This document shows positions 1 through 7,038 of a stretch of 14,304 bases of DNA, piece after piece; within the stretch, counting starts at the first letter, position 1; every line of letters begins with the position of its first letter. The stretch is from NCBI GenBank assembly GCA_030627725.1, contig DAOVSZ010000033.1:1-14304 (forward strand). Direction: 5' to 3'. The notes under the pieces were generated by a model. That model saw only the letters and a list, made by a program, of their open reading frames with translations, had not been told where the DNA came from and ran no database searches. Source of the DNA: Desulfobulbaceae bacterium (lineage in GTDB: Bacteria > Desulfobacterota > Desulfobulbia > Desulfobulbales > DAOVSZ01). A program made the translations under genes and the position numbers.

Positions 1-617
1 AGAAATTTTTCCATCCCGATGTCGGTCAGTGGATGTTTGGCAAGTTGCGCGATGACCTTGAACGGGATGGTTGCGATATCCGCTCCGATAAGGGCGGTCT
101 CAACCACATGCATGGGGCTCCGGATGCTTGCAACAATGACTTCGGTGCTGTACCCGTAGTTCTCGTAGATGGTCATGATATCGCTCACAAGGTCCATGCC
201 GGGCTGCGAGATATCATCAAGCCGACCGACAAAGGGGCTTACATAGGTTGCGCCGGCCTTGGCCGCCATCAGGGCCTGGGTTGACGAAAAGATCAGGGTG
301 ACATTGGTCTTGATCCCTTCGTCGGCAAATATCTTCACCGCCTTGAGTCCTTCGGTGATGATAGGCACCTTGATAACGATGTTGGAATGAAGGGCGGCAA
401 GTTTTCTTCCCTCCTCAACCATGCCCTTTGCATCAAGGCTCACGACCTCGGCGCTGATCGGGCCGTCAACGACCTCACAGATCTCCTGCAGCAGTTCTTC
501 GAATGGTTTTTTTTCCTTGGCGATCAACGAGGGATTTGTGGTGACGCCGTCAACCATGCCCAGAGCAACCGCCTCTTTGATCTCGTCAATATTGGCGGTA
601 TCGATGAAGAATTTCAT
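1..617 (-). CDS. tal: Transaldolase, TalC/MipB (fructose-6-phosphate aldolase-like) family, 3' end cut by window edge
   Basis: Small class I aldolase of the transaldolase/fructose-6-phosphate aldolase family, a cytosolic sugar-phosphate enzyme of the non-oxidative pentose phosphate pathway. I translated the minus strand from the ATG at 617: it opens MKFFIDTANIDEIKEA and stays open to the window edge (205 codons). The family is usually about 215 residues, so only about ten residues should be missing. The Schiff-base lysine is K83 in IKVPI; VTTNPSLI (25-32) and HPLTDIGMEKF at the end are family hallmarks. E57 (in SAEVVSLD) and F129 (in SPFVGRLDD) match transaldolases rather than true fructose-6-phosphate aldolases, which have Gln and Tyr there, so I favour transaldolase activity. 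An AAGGAG ribosome site lies inside the end of the upstream small gene, whose stop is 2 nt before this ATG. It is the last gene of the packed dapL-folK group. Confidence 0.93.
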   Translation of the reverse strand, partial: MKFFIDTANIDEIKEAVALGMVDGVTTNPSLIAKEKKPFEELLQEICEVVDGPISAEVVSLDAKGMVEEGRKLAALHSNIVIKVPIITEGLKAVKIFADEGIKTNVTLIFSSTQALMAAKAGATYVSPFVGRLDDISQPGMDLVSDIMTIYENYGYSTEVIVASIRSPMHVVETALIGADIATIPFKVIAQLAKHPLTDIGMEKF

Positions 618-619
618 TG

Positions 620-898
620 TCAGTCTCCTTTTTCAGATTTTGCGGCAAAGGCATCGCGGCACCTGCTGCTGCAGAAATAATATGTCTGTCCTTTCGATTT
701 CAGGGCAATTGCCTGACCTTTCGGGATATATGTGTGGCATTCGGGATCTTCAACAAGGATATCCTGGGCCACCTCGCGGCCGCTCTTTTTGCCGTCTGAG
801 GACGCAGGGCCTGACCGGGTAACTTTTTTTGTTCCAAAGAGCAGCCTGTAGAGCACATAAAAAAGTATGCCCAGAATAACAATTCTCAGTGGATTCAC
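620..898 (-). CDS. Small membrane-anchored protein with YHS/TRASH-like cysteine domain
   Basis: A 92-residue protein with one N-terminal hydrophobic segment (about residues 4-21, IVILGILFYVLYRLLF region), a short polar linker, and a C-terminal module with DPECHTYIPK and YYFCSSRCRDAF. Cys54, Cys76 and Cys80 in this spacing resemble the metal-binding YHS/TRASH-type small domains found in PP0621-like proteins, so a membrane-tethered metal-binding or metal-sensing role is possible. That is inference; no enzyme motif is visible. The start is GTG: its GTG overlaps the folK stop in a GTGA (4-nt overlap) and an AAGGA lies about 9 nt upstream, which supports both the unusual start codon and translational coupling. 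Its TGA stop is 2 nt before the transaldolase ATG. The function in this operon is unknown. Confidence 0.85.
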   Translation of the reverse strand: MNPLRIVILGILFYVLYRLLFGTKKVTRSGPASSDGKKSGREVAQDILVEDPECHTYIPKGQAIALKSKGQTYYFCSSRCRDAFAAKSEKGD

Positions 899-1404
899 GT
901 CAGGTCATCCTTTCCCGCCCAAGCCTGCTTTTGAACAACCTGCTCAGGTGATTGTAGGTTTCTTTTCATCTGCAAGGTGGTTTTTTGAAGAACCGGATGA
1001 AGATGGTCCGGCGCCAGTTCGGCAAGCGGCGCCAGGACAAACATGCGGTTTTCAATTTCAGGATGCGGGACGGTTATTGCTTCGCTCGTAAGAACAAGAT
1101 CATCAAAATAGATGATGTCCAGGTCAACCGTTCTGTCTTTTCCCTTGAGCCGCTCCCTGCCAAACGATGCCTCTACCTGGAGCATCGTCTCCAACAGCGC
1201 CTCCGGTGTAAGTCTTGTCTCCAGAACACCAACCGCGTTTGTAAACCAGTTGGATGAGTCCATATCAACAGGCGAACTGGCATACGGGCTCGAAATGCCA
1301 AGGAGCGTTCCCTTTGAAAACTCGCCCAGTTTTTTCCAGGCGGAAATGAGATTCACCCGGCCCTCACCAAGGTTGGAACCCAGACCGATAAAGACAAGAG
1401 ACAT
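895..1404 (-). CDS. folK: 2-amino-4-hydroxy-6-hydroxymethyldihydropteridine pyrophosphokinase (HPPK)
   Basis: Transfers pyrophosphate from ATP to 6-hydroxymethyl-7,8-dihydropterin, the step before dihydropteroate synthase in folate synthesis; cytosolic. The 169-residue protein has the N-terminal GLGSNLG (7-13), the Mg/ATP block GRERLKGKDRTVDLDI (82-97) with D95 and D97 as the metal-binding aspartates, and PHPEIENRMFVLAPLAEL (113-130). Length and motif order are normal for stand-alone HPPK. The ATG begins 2 nt after the dapL stop and has no strong ribosome site of its own, so translation is probably coupled to dapL. Its stop overlaps the GTG of the next small gene. It has no pathway link to lysine; it appears to share the transcript only. 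Confidence in the function is high. Confidence 0.96.
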   Translation of the reverse strand: MSLVFIGLGSNLGEGRVNLISAWKKLGEFSKGTLLGISSPYASSPVDMDSSNWFTNAVGVLETRLTPEALLETMLQVEASFGRERLKGKDRTVDLDIIYFDDLVLTSEAITVPHPEIENRMFVLAPLAELAPDHLHPVLQKTTLQMKRNLQSPEQVVQKQAWAGKDDLT

Positions 1405-1406
1405 TT

Positions 1407-2576
1407 TTAGAAGCCGACATCGGCTATGCGGTTGACAGCCTCCTGCAGTCTTTCTTTGGAGACCGTAAGGGCCATTCGAAAATACCCTTCACCCGGATCT
1501 CCGAAGCCGTTGCCGGGAGTGGTCATAATGCCTGCCTTTTCGAGGAGATGGGCGACAAAGGAGGTAGAGGTATAGCCATCCGGTACCTCACACCAGATAT
1601 AGAAAGTCGCCTTTGGCTTTTCCGCCTTGATCCCGAGCTTGGCAAGGCCTGCCATCAGTACATCGCGCCGTTCTGTATAATGGGTCTGCATCTCGTGCAA
1701 CCAGGCCGCGTCGTCTTCCATGGCCTCAATGCCTGCGATTTGAATGGCCTCAAAGATGCCGGAGTCGATATTGCTCTTGATTTGACCCAGGCCACCGATT
1801 ATTTCAGCGTTGCCGGCCGCAAAGCCGATACGCCAGCCTGTCATGTTGTACGTCTTGGACAGGGAATGAAACTCGATGCCTACCTCCATTGCCCCGGGTG
1901 TTTCAAGAAAGCTTGGCGGCTTATAGCCGTCAAAGGCCATCTCTGAATAGGCAAAATCATGGCAGATCATGATGTTGTGTTGGTTGGCAAACGCAACCAC
2001 TTCTTTGAAAAACGCCTCTGTGGCCGGCGCTGCGGTCGGATTGTTCGGGTAGTTTAAAAACATCATTCGTGCCTTTGCCAGAACATCCGCCGGAATCGTG
2101 GTAAGATCCGGGAGAAAGCCGTTTTCCTTCAAAAGCGGCATTTCATAGGGGATGCCGCCGGCAAAGAGGGTGGAGATCTTGTATACCGGATAGGCCGGGC
2201 TCGGCACCAGCATCACGTCGCCCGGATTGATGAAGGCAAGGGGGATATGGGCGATACCCTCTTTGGAGCCGATGAGTGAGACAACCTCTTTGAGCGGATC
2301 GAGGGTGACACCTGCCCGGTGTTTATACCAGCGGCTGACCGCCTCGCGGAAGCTGTTCAGGCCTGAATAGCTCGGATATTTATGATGACGTGGTTCGCGT
2401 GCCGCCTCAGCCAGTTTATCGATAATATGGGAGGGAGTCGGCTGGTCCGGGTCACCGACGCCTAAGTCAATCACATCAACGCCCCTTGCCTGGACCTCTT
2501 CCTTTTTCCTGTCCAGTTCGGCAAAGAGATAGGGCGGGAGTTGTTTGAGTCGCTCTGCTTTTTCGATCTGTATCAT
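1407..2576 (-). CDS. dapL: LL-diaminopimelate aminotransferase
   Basis: PLP-dependent class I/II aminotransferase that converts tetrahydrodipicolinate directly to LL-diaminopimelate with glutamate as amino donor, bypassing the DapD-DapC-DapE acylated route. The 389-residue protein opens MIQIEKAERLKQLPPYLF, a start typical of DapL-like proteins. Visible fold-type I motifs are NYPNNPT (175-181), D207 and Y210 (CHDFAYSEM), the Schiff-base lysine K241 in SLSKTYNMTGWRIGF, and R367 near the C-terminus for the substrate carboxylate. The neighbours dapB, dapA, dapF and lysA make DapL much more likely than a generic aspartate aminotransferase, and no dapD/dapC/dapE is present in the window. It follows a 237-nt gap filled by repeat copy A; no well-placed Shine-Dalgarno precedes the ATG (AAGG lies about 16 nt away, followed by an A-rich leader). 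Confidence 0.93.
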   Translation of the reverse strand: MIQIEKAERLKQLPPYLFAELDRKKEEVQARGVDVIDLGVGDPDQPTPSHIIDKLAEAAREPRHHKYPSYSGLNSFREAVSRWYKHRAGVTLDPLKEVVSLIGSKEGIAHIPLAFINPGDVMLVPSPAYPVYKISTLFAGGIPYEMPLLKENGFLPDLTTIPADVLAKARMMFLNYPNNPTAAPATEAFFKEVVAFANQHNIMICHDFAYSEMAFDGYKPPSFLETPGAMEVGIEFHSLSKTYNMTGWRIGFAAGNAEIIGGLGQIKSNIDSGIFEAIQIAGIEAMEDDAAWLHEMQTHYTERRDVLMAGLAKLGIKAEKPKATFYIWCEVPDGYTSTSFVAHLLEKAGIMTTPGNGFGDPGEGYFRMALTVSKERLQEAVNRIADVGF

Positions 2577-2598
2577 TATTTTTTTCTTGTTTCCTTGT

Positions 2599-2771
2599 AT
2601 CTATTCAGCTGCACCTCACCCGCTCATTCGCTGCGCTCACCAGCTGTGAACGATCAGGCCTTCTCGCATAGGGTTACTATAGCTCGGCGGCCTGCTTGTT
2701 CACATCTAAGGCACATCTGAATAGATACGGGTGGAGGTTTAGCCAACTTTTTTATCTTGGTTGAATAGTTA
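2599..2771. repeat. Palindromic intergenic repeat, copy A (with shared flank)
   Basis: An imperfect palindrome from 2599 to 2726 bounded by ATCTATTCAG and CTGAATAGAT, followed by a flank to 2771 that is also shared with copy B (GGAGGTTTAGCCAA ... GGTTGAATAGTTA). The two copies are almost identical outside a block of about 26 nt present only here (about 2620-2645). The core includes GATCAGGCCTTCTCGCATAG, ACTATAGCTCGGCGGCCTG and a CAGGCC/GGCCTG stem. It has no coding capacity and looks like a MITE- or REP-like non-autonomous element. It fills most of the dapB-dapL gap and ends 22 nt before the dapL start. The rest of the gap (2772-2813) is AT-rich with nothing recognised. Confidence 0.85.
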
Positions 2772-2813
2772 TGTTTCTTTTTATATAAAATTTATCCTTT
2801 TCTGCCTTCTGCC

Positions 2814-3623
2814 TTACAGGTCCTGCAACCCCAGGACGTCGAACATGGTGTACATGCCGTTTGGTTTGCCGGCAACCCAGGCCGCGGCGACGGCCGAGCC
2901 TTTTGCAAAGTTATCACGACTGTGGGCACGGTGGGTCAGTTCGAGCCGTTCGCCGGCGCCTGCAAAATAAACGGTATGCTCTCCAACAATATCACCGGCC
3001 CGGATGGTCTGGATGCCGATCTCTTCGTCAGTCCGCTCACCGATCATCCCATGCCGGGAGAAAACACCGACCTTGTCAAGGTTCCGGTTGACGGATTCCG
3101 CTACCATCTCGCCAAGCTTCAAGGCGGTGCCGCTGGGTGCGTCTTTTTTCATCCGGTGATGCGCTTCAACGATCTCGATATCATACTCGTGGCCAAGGAT
3201 TGCACCTACCCGGGCAGCCAGCTTGAAAAGGACGTTGACACCCACGGCCATATTGGGCGCCTGCACGCAAGCGAAGTTTTTCGCATGGTCCGCAAGCTCC
3301 TGCAGATTTTTCTGGGAGAGCCCGGTGGTGCCGATCACCATGGCCTTTTTGTGCTTGGCGGCAATGGCCGCAAACTCCATGGTGGCCTCATGAAAGGTAA
3401 AATCAATAATGACATCGCCCTGGCCGATGATTGATTCAAGGTCAGCAGCGATGGCGACCCCTGTGGCGCCATATCCGCCTATCTCTCCGATATCCTTGCC
3501 CACGTTTGGATTGCCGGCCTGTTCAAACCCGCCGGCGAGCGTAAGGTCCTTGTGCTCGTTAACCCTATACCCTATACGTCTGCCCATCCGGCCGGCTGCT
3601 CCGGCAACGATGACCCTGGTCAT
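2814..3623 (-). CDS. dapB: 4-hydroxy-tetrahydrodipicolinate reductase
   Basis: Reduces the DapA product 4-hydroxy-tetrahydrodipicolinate to tetrahydrodipicolinate with NAD(P)H; second step of the DAP branch, cytosolic. The 269-residue protein has an N-terminal nucleotide-binding loop VAGAAGRMGRRIG (6-18), VIGTTGL (96-102), APNMAVGVN (122-130) and the signature EAHHRMKKDAPSGTA (153-167), in which H155, H156 and K159 correspond to the catalytic histidines and lysine of the family. Length is normal. An AAGGAG ribosome site lies about 8 nt before the ATG. It starts 77 nt after the dapA stop and its product feeds directly into DapL encoded next in the transcript. The stop codon adjoins a short GGCAGAAGGCAGA tandem repeat of no obvious function. 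Confidence 0.97.
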   Translation of the reverse strand: MTRVIVAGAAGRMGRRIGYRVNEHKDLTLAGGFEQAGNPNVGKDIGEIGGYGATGVAIAADLESIIGQGDVIIDFTFHEATMEFAAIAAKHKKAMVIGTTGLSQKNLQELADHAKNFACVQAPNMAVGVNVLFKLAARVGAILGHEYDIEIVEAHHRMKKDAPSGTALKLGEMVAESVNRNLDKVGVFSRHGMIGERTDEEIGIQTIRAGDIVGEHTVYFAGAGERLELTHRAHSRDNFAKGSAVAAAWVAGKPNGMYTMFDVLGLQDL

Positions 3624-3700
3624 TAGTCTTGCTCCTTGGTTGTTATTTTGATGCGTTTTACACTTCTTCAGCCTTCTGCCTGGCAGTTAATGCCTTCAGT

Positions 3701-4582
3701 CTAAATCAACCCATACTCCGCAATCACCTTTTTCATTTTTTCAAGCGTTGTTTCGTTCATCTGATACAGGGGCAGGCGCGGCGCGGAAGATGTGATCTTG
3801 CCCATCAGGTGCAGGGTGGTCTTGGCCGGGACCGGATTGGTGTCGATGAACATTGCCTGCATGAGCGGGAAAAGTTTGTAGTGCAGCTTTCTTGCCGTAT
3901 CAAAATCACCAGCCAGGGCGGCGTCCATCATCGTCGCCATATCTTTTGGCGCCACGTTTGAGGTGACCGAGATGACGCCGGCGCCGCCAACAGCAACCTG
4001 TGGCATGCAGGTGAAATCATCGCCGGACAGCACTGAAAAATCATCAGGGCAGAGACGAATGACTTCGCTGATCTGGTTCAGGCTTCCGGTTGCCTCCTTG
4101 ATGCCGACGATGTTTTTGATCGCAGCACAGCGGGCGACTGTTTCCGGCAGCATATTGATGCTCGTCCTGCTTGGCACATTGTAGAGGATGATAGGGATAT
4201 CGACCGCCTCGGCAACCGCCTTGAAGTGCTGATACAACCCTTCTTGAGAAGGCTTGTTGTAATAGGGGGTAATCAGCAGGGCGCCGTCCGCGCCTGCCTC
4301 TTTGGCATGTCTGGTGAGCTTGATGGATTCATCAGTGCTGTTTGACCCGGTACCGGCAAGGACAGGAACGCGTCCGTTGACGGTCTTGATGGTCAGCTCA
4401 ACGACCAGGTGATGTTCTTCATGGGTCATGGTCGCTGATTCGCCGGTGGTGCCGCACGGGACAATACCATTGGTGCCGTTTTCAATTTGGAATTCAATCA
4501 GATCGGTCAGGCCCTTTTCATCAACTTTGCCGTCGATAAAAGGGGTCACAATGGCAACGAAAGCTCCGCGGAATTTTGACAT
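3701..4582 (-). CDS. dapA: 4-hydroxy-tetrahydrodipicolinate synthase
   Basis: Condenses pyruvate with aspartate semialdehyde, the committed step to diaminopimelate and lysine. The 293-residue TIM-barrel aldolase carries GTTGES (44-49) with T45/T46, the pyruvate-binding Schiff-base lysine K162 in GIKEATGS, Y134 in ILYNVPSRT, and R139. Residues that form the lysine feedback site in E. coli DapA have counterparts here: S49, A50, H54, H57, N81, E85 and Y107. Lysine inhibition is therefore plausible, as inference from those positions. A strong GGAGG precedes the ATG by about 7 nt. It lies between dapF and dapB, after a 167-nt gap that holds small inverted repeats. Confidence 0.97.
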   Translation of the reverse strand: MSKFRGAFVAIVTPFIDGKVDEKGLTDLIEFQIENGTNGIVPCGTTGESATMTHEEHHLVVELTIKTVNGRVPVLAGTGSNSTDESIKLTRHAKEAGADGALLITPYYNKPSQEGLYQHFKAVAEAVDIPIILYNVPSRTSINMLPETVARCAAIKNIVGIKEATGSLNQISEVIRLCPDDFSVLSGDDFTCMPQVAVGGAGVISVTSNVAPKDMATMMDAALAGDFDTARKLHYKLFPLMQAMFIDTNPVPAKTTLHLMGKITSSAPRLPLYQMNETTLEKMKKVIAEYGLI

Positions 4583-4620
4583 AATACCCTCCTGTTCTTC
4601 GAATATATTAATAAATTTTA

Positions 4621-4708
4621 GTAACTACTCAGCAGTTACAGTCTGGAGTTTTTGGTAACTTTGAGCTCATACCTGAGTACTTTTATGTGGTATGTTCGCC
4701 ATAAGGCG
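4621..4708. repeat. Small inverted repeats in the dapF-dapA gap, including a repeat-family terminal motif
   Basis: The 167-nt gap between dapF and dapA has no gene. It holds the near-perfect palindrome GTAACTACTCAGCAGTTAC (4621-4639, one central mismatch). This resembles the ends of the larger palindromic repeats in the window. It also holds a CATACC/GGTATG inverted pair (4668-4673 and 4689-4694) and a compact CGCC-ATAA-GGCG hairpin (4697-4708). GTAAC recurs three times. None is followed by a T-run on the transcribed strand, so I do not call a terminator. It may be a decayed fragment of the repeat family. Confidence 0.5.
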
Positions 4709-4749
4709 GTAACTGGCTGGCTGATTCGTCGTGTGTTTACAGGTTGCGA

Positions 4750-5607
4750 TCAGCAAAGAGGTTCTCTCACCTCTTGCAACGCCTCTGCATCAAGGTTTCC
4801 CTCATATATAAAATGTGCCGGGCCTTCCAAAAAAATATCTTTCGGGACATCTTTGTCCAGCGAAAAATGAATCGTGAGTTGTTCTCCGCCCGAGGTTGTT
4901 ACCGTGACCGGGGCCTCTACATGGCCAAGCAGGGCAGCCAGAATCGAGGATGCGACAGCGCCTGTGCCGCAGGCCATGGTTTCATCCTCAATTCCGCGCT
5001 CATAGGTCCGGAGCAGCAGTGTATCACGGGAGACAATCTGGACAAAATTCACATTCGCGCCGGCCGGCTGAAAGAGAGGATCATGCCGGATGATCCTGCC
5101 CCACTCAAAAACCGGAGCAGACCGGATCTCGTCGACAAAATGGACCGCATGCGGCACACCGGTATTGATGCTGTGAATCGTCGTCGTTTTCCCCTGAATA
5201 TCGATCTTCCGGTCCAGCAGGGTGTCAGTGGGCGTTGTCAGGCGGACCTTGACCGAACCGTCTACAACGTGAGCCTCAATAACACCGGCAATGGTCATAA
5301 ACTCCATTCTGGCCGGGGCAATACCCTTTGCATGTGCAAAGCGGGCGACACATCGGGCGCCGTTCCCGCACATCTCCGCCTCGCTTCCGTCCGCATTATA
5401 AAATTTCCAGCGGAAATCAGCCGCATCGTGGTTTTCAACCAGGATAAGACCGTCTGCGCCCACTGAAAACTGTCGCCGGCAGATGGCTTTTGCAAAGGCT
5501 GGAATATCTTCATCGGCTATGACCGGCTTCCGGTGGTCAATGATGATAAAATCATTTCCAGTCCCGCTCATCTTTGTAAAAGGAACAGGAAAGTTCAGGC
5601 TTCTCAT
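4750..5607 (-). CDS. dapF: Diaminopimelate epimerase
   Basis: Cofactor-independent epimerase converting LL- to meso-diaminopimelate, the substrate of LysA and the cell-wall precursor. The 285-residue protein has KMSGTGNDFI (12-21), then NADGSEAEMCGNGARC (71-86) with catalytic C80, and ETMACGTGAVAS (209-220) with the second catalytic cysteine C213; these two cysteines are the acid/base pair of the family. The length is normal. The ATG at 5607 has no Shine-Dalgarno; it lies 13 nt after the lysA stop, within a tandem duplication that gives a short relay ORF ending in ATGA over this start. Translation is probably coupled to lysA. Confidence 0.97.
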   Translation of the reverse strand: MRSLNFPVPFTKMSGTGNDFIIIDHRKPVIADEDIPAFAKAICRRQFSVGADGLILVENHDAADFRWKFYNADGSEAEMCGNGARCVARFAHAKGIAPARMEFMTIAGVIEAHVVDGSVKVRLTTPTDTLLDRKIDIQGKTTTIHSINTGVPHAVHFVDEIRSAPVFEWGRIIRHDPLFQPAGANVNFVQIVSRDTLLLRTYERGIEDETMACGTGAVASSILAALLGHVEAPVTVTTSGGEQLTIHFSLDKDVPKDIFLEGPAHFIYEGNLDAEALQEVREPLC

Positions 5608-5638
5608 TGTAAAAAAAATCTCATTGTAAAAACTCCGG
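5605..5638 (-). repeat. 17-nt tandem duplication at the lysA/dapF junction with six-codon ORF
   Basis: Read on the minus strand, the sequence TTTTTACAATGAGA at the end of lysA is repeated 17 nt later at the start of dapF. The first copy makes ATGA across the lysA stop (5621-5624). From that ATG a six-codon frame, MRFFLQ, runs to a TGA (5604-5606) that overlaps the dapF ATG (5605-5607) in a second ATGA. The simplest reading is that dapF once overlapped lysA by 4 nt and a tandem duplication pushed it away while keeping stop-start coupling. This follows directly from the sequence; the effect on translation is inference. Confidence 0.7.
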
Positions 5639-6871
5639 TATCTTTTCTCCCTTGATCAAGTCGTCATGGGTTTCCCGTTCACGGATGATATGGAAATCGC
5701 TGCCGGAAACCAGTATTTCCGGGACCCTGGGCCGCGAGTTATAATTGGACGACATGGTAAATCCATACGCTCCGGCGCTCATTATTGCCACAAGTTCATC
5801 CTGTTCAAAGGCAGGGATCTCCTTTTCTTTGGACAGAAAGTCGCCGGTTTCACAGATCGGGCCGACCAGGTCGGCGATTTCATTCTCGCCTCTGGAACGG
5901 TCAATTGCCTGGATCGCATGATGGGCGCCGTACAGGCTCGGACGGGCAAGATCGTTCATGGCCGCATCAACAATGATAAATTTTTTCCCCCCGACCTTGG
6001 TATACAGGACCTTGGCAACAAGGATTCCGGCGTTGCCCACTATAACCCGTCCAGGTTCGAGGATCAAGGTGCAGTTAAGGTCGTGCATCTCCTTCTTTAT
6101 TGCTTCGGCATATTTTTCCGGATGAGGCGGCTCTTCATCATTGTACTGAATGCCAAGTCCTCCGCCGAGATCGAGGTATGAAAGAGGAATACCTGCCTCC
6201 TCAAGTTTGGCCAGAAAGACCTTCAGCTTCCGCAGAGACTCGATAAAGGGTGAAATCTCGGTCAGCTGTGATCCGATGTGGCAGCTTATGCCGAGCACCT
6301 CGACATGCTCCATTTCATTGGCGGTTTTATAGATATCAAAGGCATCTTTGATAGGAATGCCGAATTTGTTCTTTGCAAGTCCTGTCGAGATATAGGCATG
6401 GGTCTTGGGGTCAACATCAGGGTTTACCCGGAACGAGACAGGGGCCGTCACTCCCATGTCGGCCGCAACGCTCTGGAGCCGGTTGAGTTCCTGGTAGGAT
6501 TCGACATTAAAGAAGAGAATCCCGGCGGATAGCGCGGAACGCAGCTCGTCTGCCGATTTGCCGACTCCGGAGAAGACAATACGTTTCGGGTCGATCCCTG
6601 CCTTTTGTGCCCGGAACAACTCGCCGCCGGAAACTATGTCGGCGCCGCCGCCTAGAGAGGCAAAGAGCCGCAGCACAGCGATATTCGAGCAGGATTTGGT
6701 GGCAAAGCAGGTGATGTGCGGCTGTGAAAAGGCGTTGTCAAATGCCTTGAAATGGGTGGTCAGGGTCGCGGTGCTGTAAAGATAGAACGGTGTCCCGACA
6801 GTGGCTGCGATATCTGCAATTGATACCTCCTCGCAGAAGAGGTGGTCGTCTTTGTAGTTAAAATGATTCAT
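5621..6871 (-). CDS. lysA: Diaminopimelate decarboxylase
   Basis: PLP enzyme that decarboxylates meso-diaminopimelate to L-lysine, the last step of the pathway; cytosolic. The 416-residue protein has the PLP lysine K59 in CFATKSCSN (similar to the FAQKACSN form of E. coli LysA), H198 in SCHIGSQ, the phosphate-binding GGGLG (236-240), EPGR (272-275), the CETGDF motif with C340, and SAGAYGF with Y369 near the C-terminus. This is the complete set for alanine-racemase-fold decarboxylases, with normal length. The chosen ATG gives MNHFNYKDDHLFCEEV, which fits the family N-terminus, although no Shine-Dalgarno precedes it; the palindromic repeat copy B ends only 10 nt upstream. It is the first gene of the lysine block and is followed 13 nt later by dapF. 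Confidence 0.97.
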   Translation of the reverse strand: MNHFNYKDDHLFCEEVSIADIAATVGTPFYLYSTATLTTHFKAFDNAFSQPHITCFATKSCSNIAVLRLFASLGGGADIVSGGELFRAQKAGIDPKRIVFSGVGKSADELRSALSAGILFFNVESYQELNRLQSVAADMGVTAPVSFRVNPDVDPKTHAYISTGLAKNKFGIPIKDAFDIYKTANEMEHVEVLGISCHIGSQLTEISPFIESLRKLKVFLAKLEEAGIPLSYLDLGGGLGIQYNDEEPPHPEKYAEAIKKEMHDLNCTLILEPGRVIVGNAGILVAKVLYTKVGGKKFIIVDAAMNDLARPSLYGAHHAIQAIDRSRGENEIADLVGPICETGDFLSKEKEIPAFEQDELVAIMSAGAYGFTMSSNYNSRPRVPEILVSGSDFHIIRERETHDDLIKGEKIPEFLQ

Positions 6872-6881
6872 GATTTTTGGT

Positions 6882-7029
6882 ATCTATTCAGCTGCACCTC
6901 ATCTGTGAACGATCAGGCCTTCTCGCATAGCCCACTATAGCTCGGCGGCCTGCTTGCCCACATCTAAGGCACATCTGAATAGATTCTGTTGGAGGTTTAG
7001 CCAATTTTTTAATCTTGGTTGAATAGTTA
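6882..7029. repeat. Palindromic intergenic repeat, copy B (with shared flank)
   Basis: An imperfect palindrome at 6882-6984, bounded by ATCTATTCAG and CTGAATAGAT, with a further shared flank to 7029 (GGAGGTTTAGCCAA ... TTGAATAGTTA). It matches copy A nearly base for base except for the block missing here and a few variable positions (for example CCC versus GGTT in the loop). It fills almost all of the 167-nt gap between the lipoprotein stop and the lysA start. Apart from the 10-nt stretch before the lysA ATG and about 9 nt after the lipoprotein stop, nothing else is in the gap. The palindrome could fold as a long bulged hairpin in the transcript. Confidence 0.85.
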
Positions 7030-7038
7030 CGTTTTTTG

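Noticed and set aside
2800..2820. CTGCCTTCTGCC tandem repeat at the dapB stop
   Set aside because: Only two short units; likely simple-sequence noise.
3672..3691. CTGCCTGGCAG palindrome with AACTGCC in the dapA-dapB gap as another repeat copy
   Set aside because: Resembles the end of copy C over about 15 nt only; too short to claim as a family member.
4744..5466. Plus-strand open frame of 240 codons opposite dapF
   Set aside because: Antisense to dapF, whose two catalytic cysteines and motifs are intact; composition is typical of a shadow frame.
6685..6720. LysA PLP motif FATKSCSN instead of YAVKANSN
   Set aside because: The E. coli-type LysA has the similar FAQKACSN, so this is a known variant and not an anomaly.
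6872..7038. Lysine riboswitch before lysA
   Set aside because: The gap is filled by the palindromic repeat also found near argG; no L-box-like conserved core was recognised.
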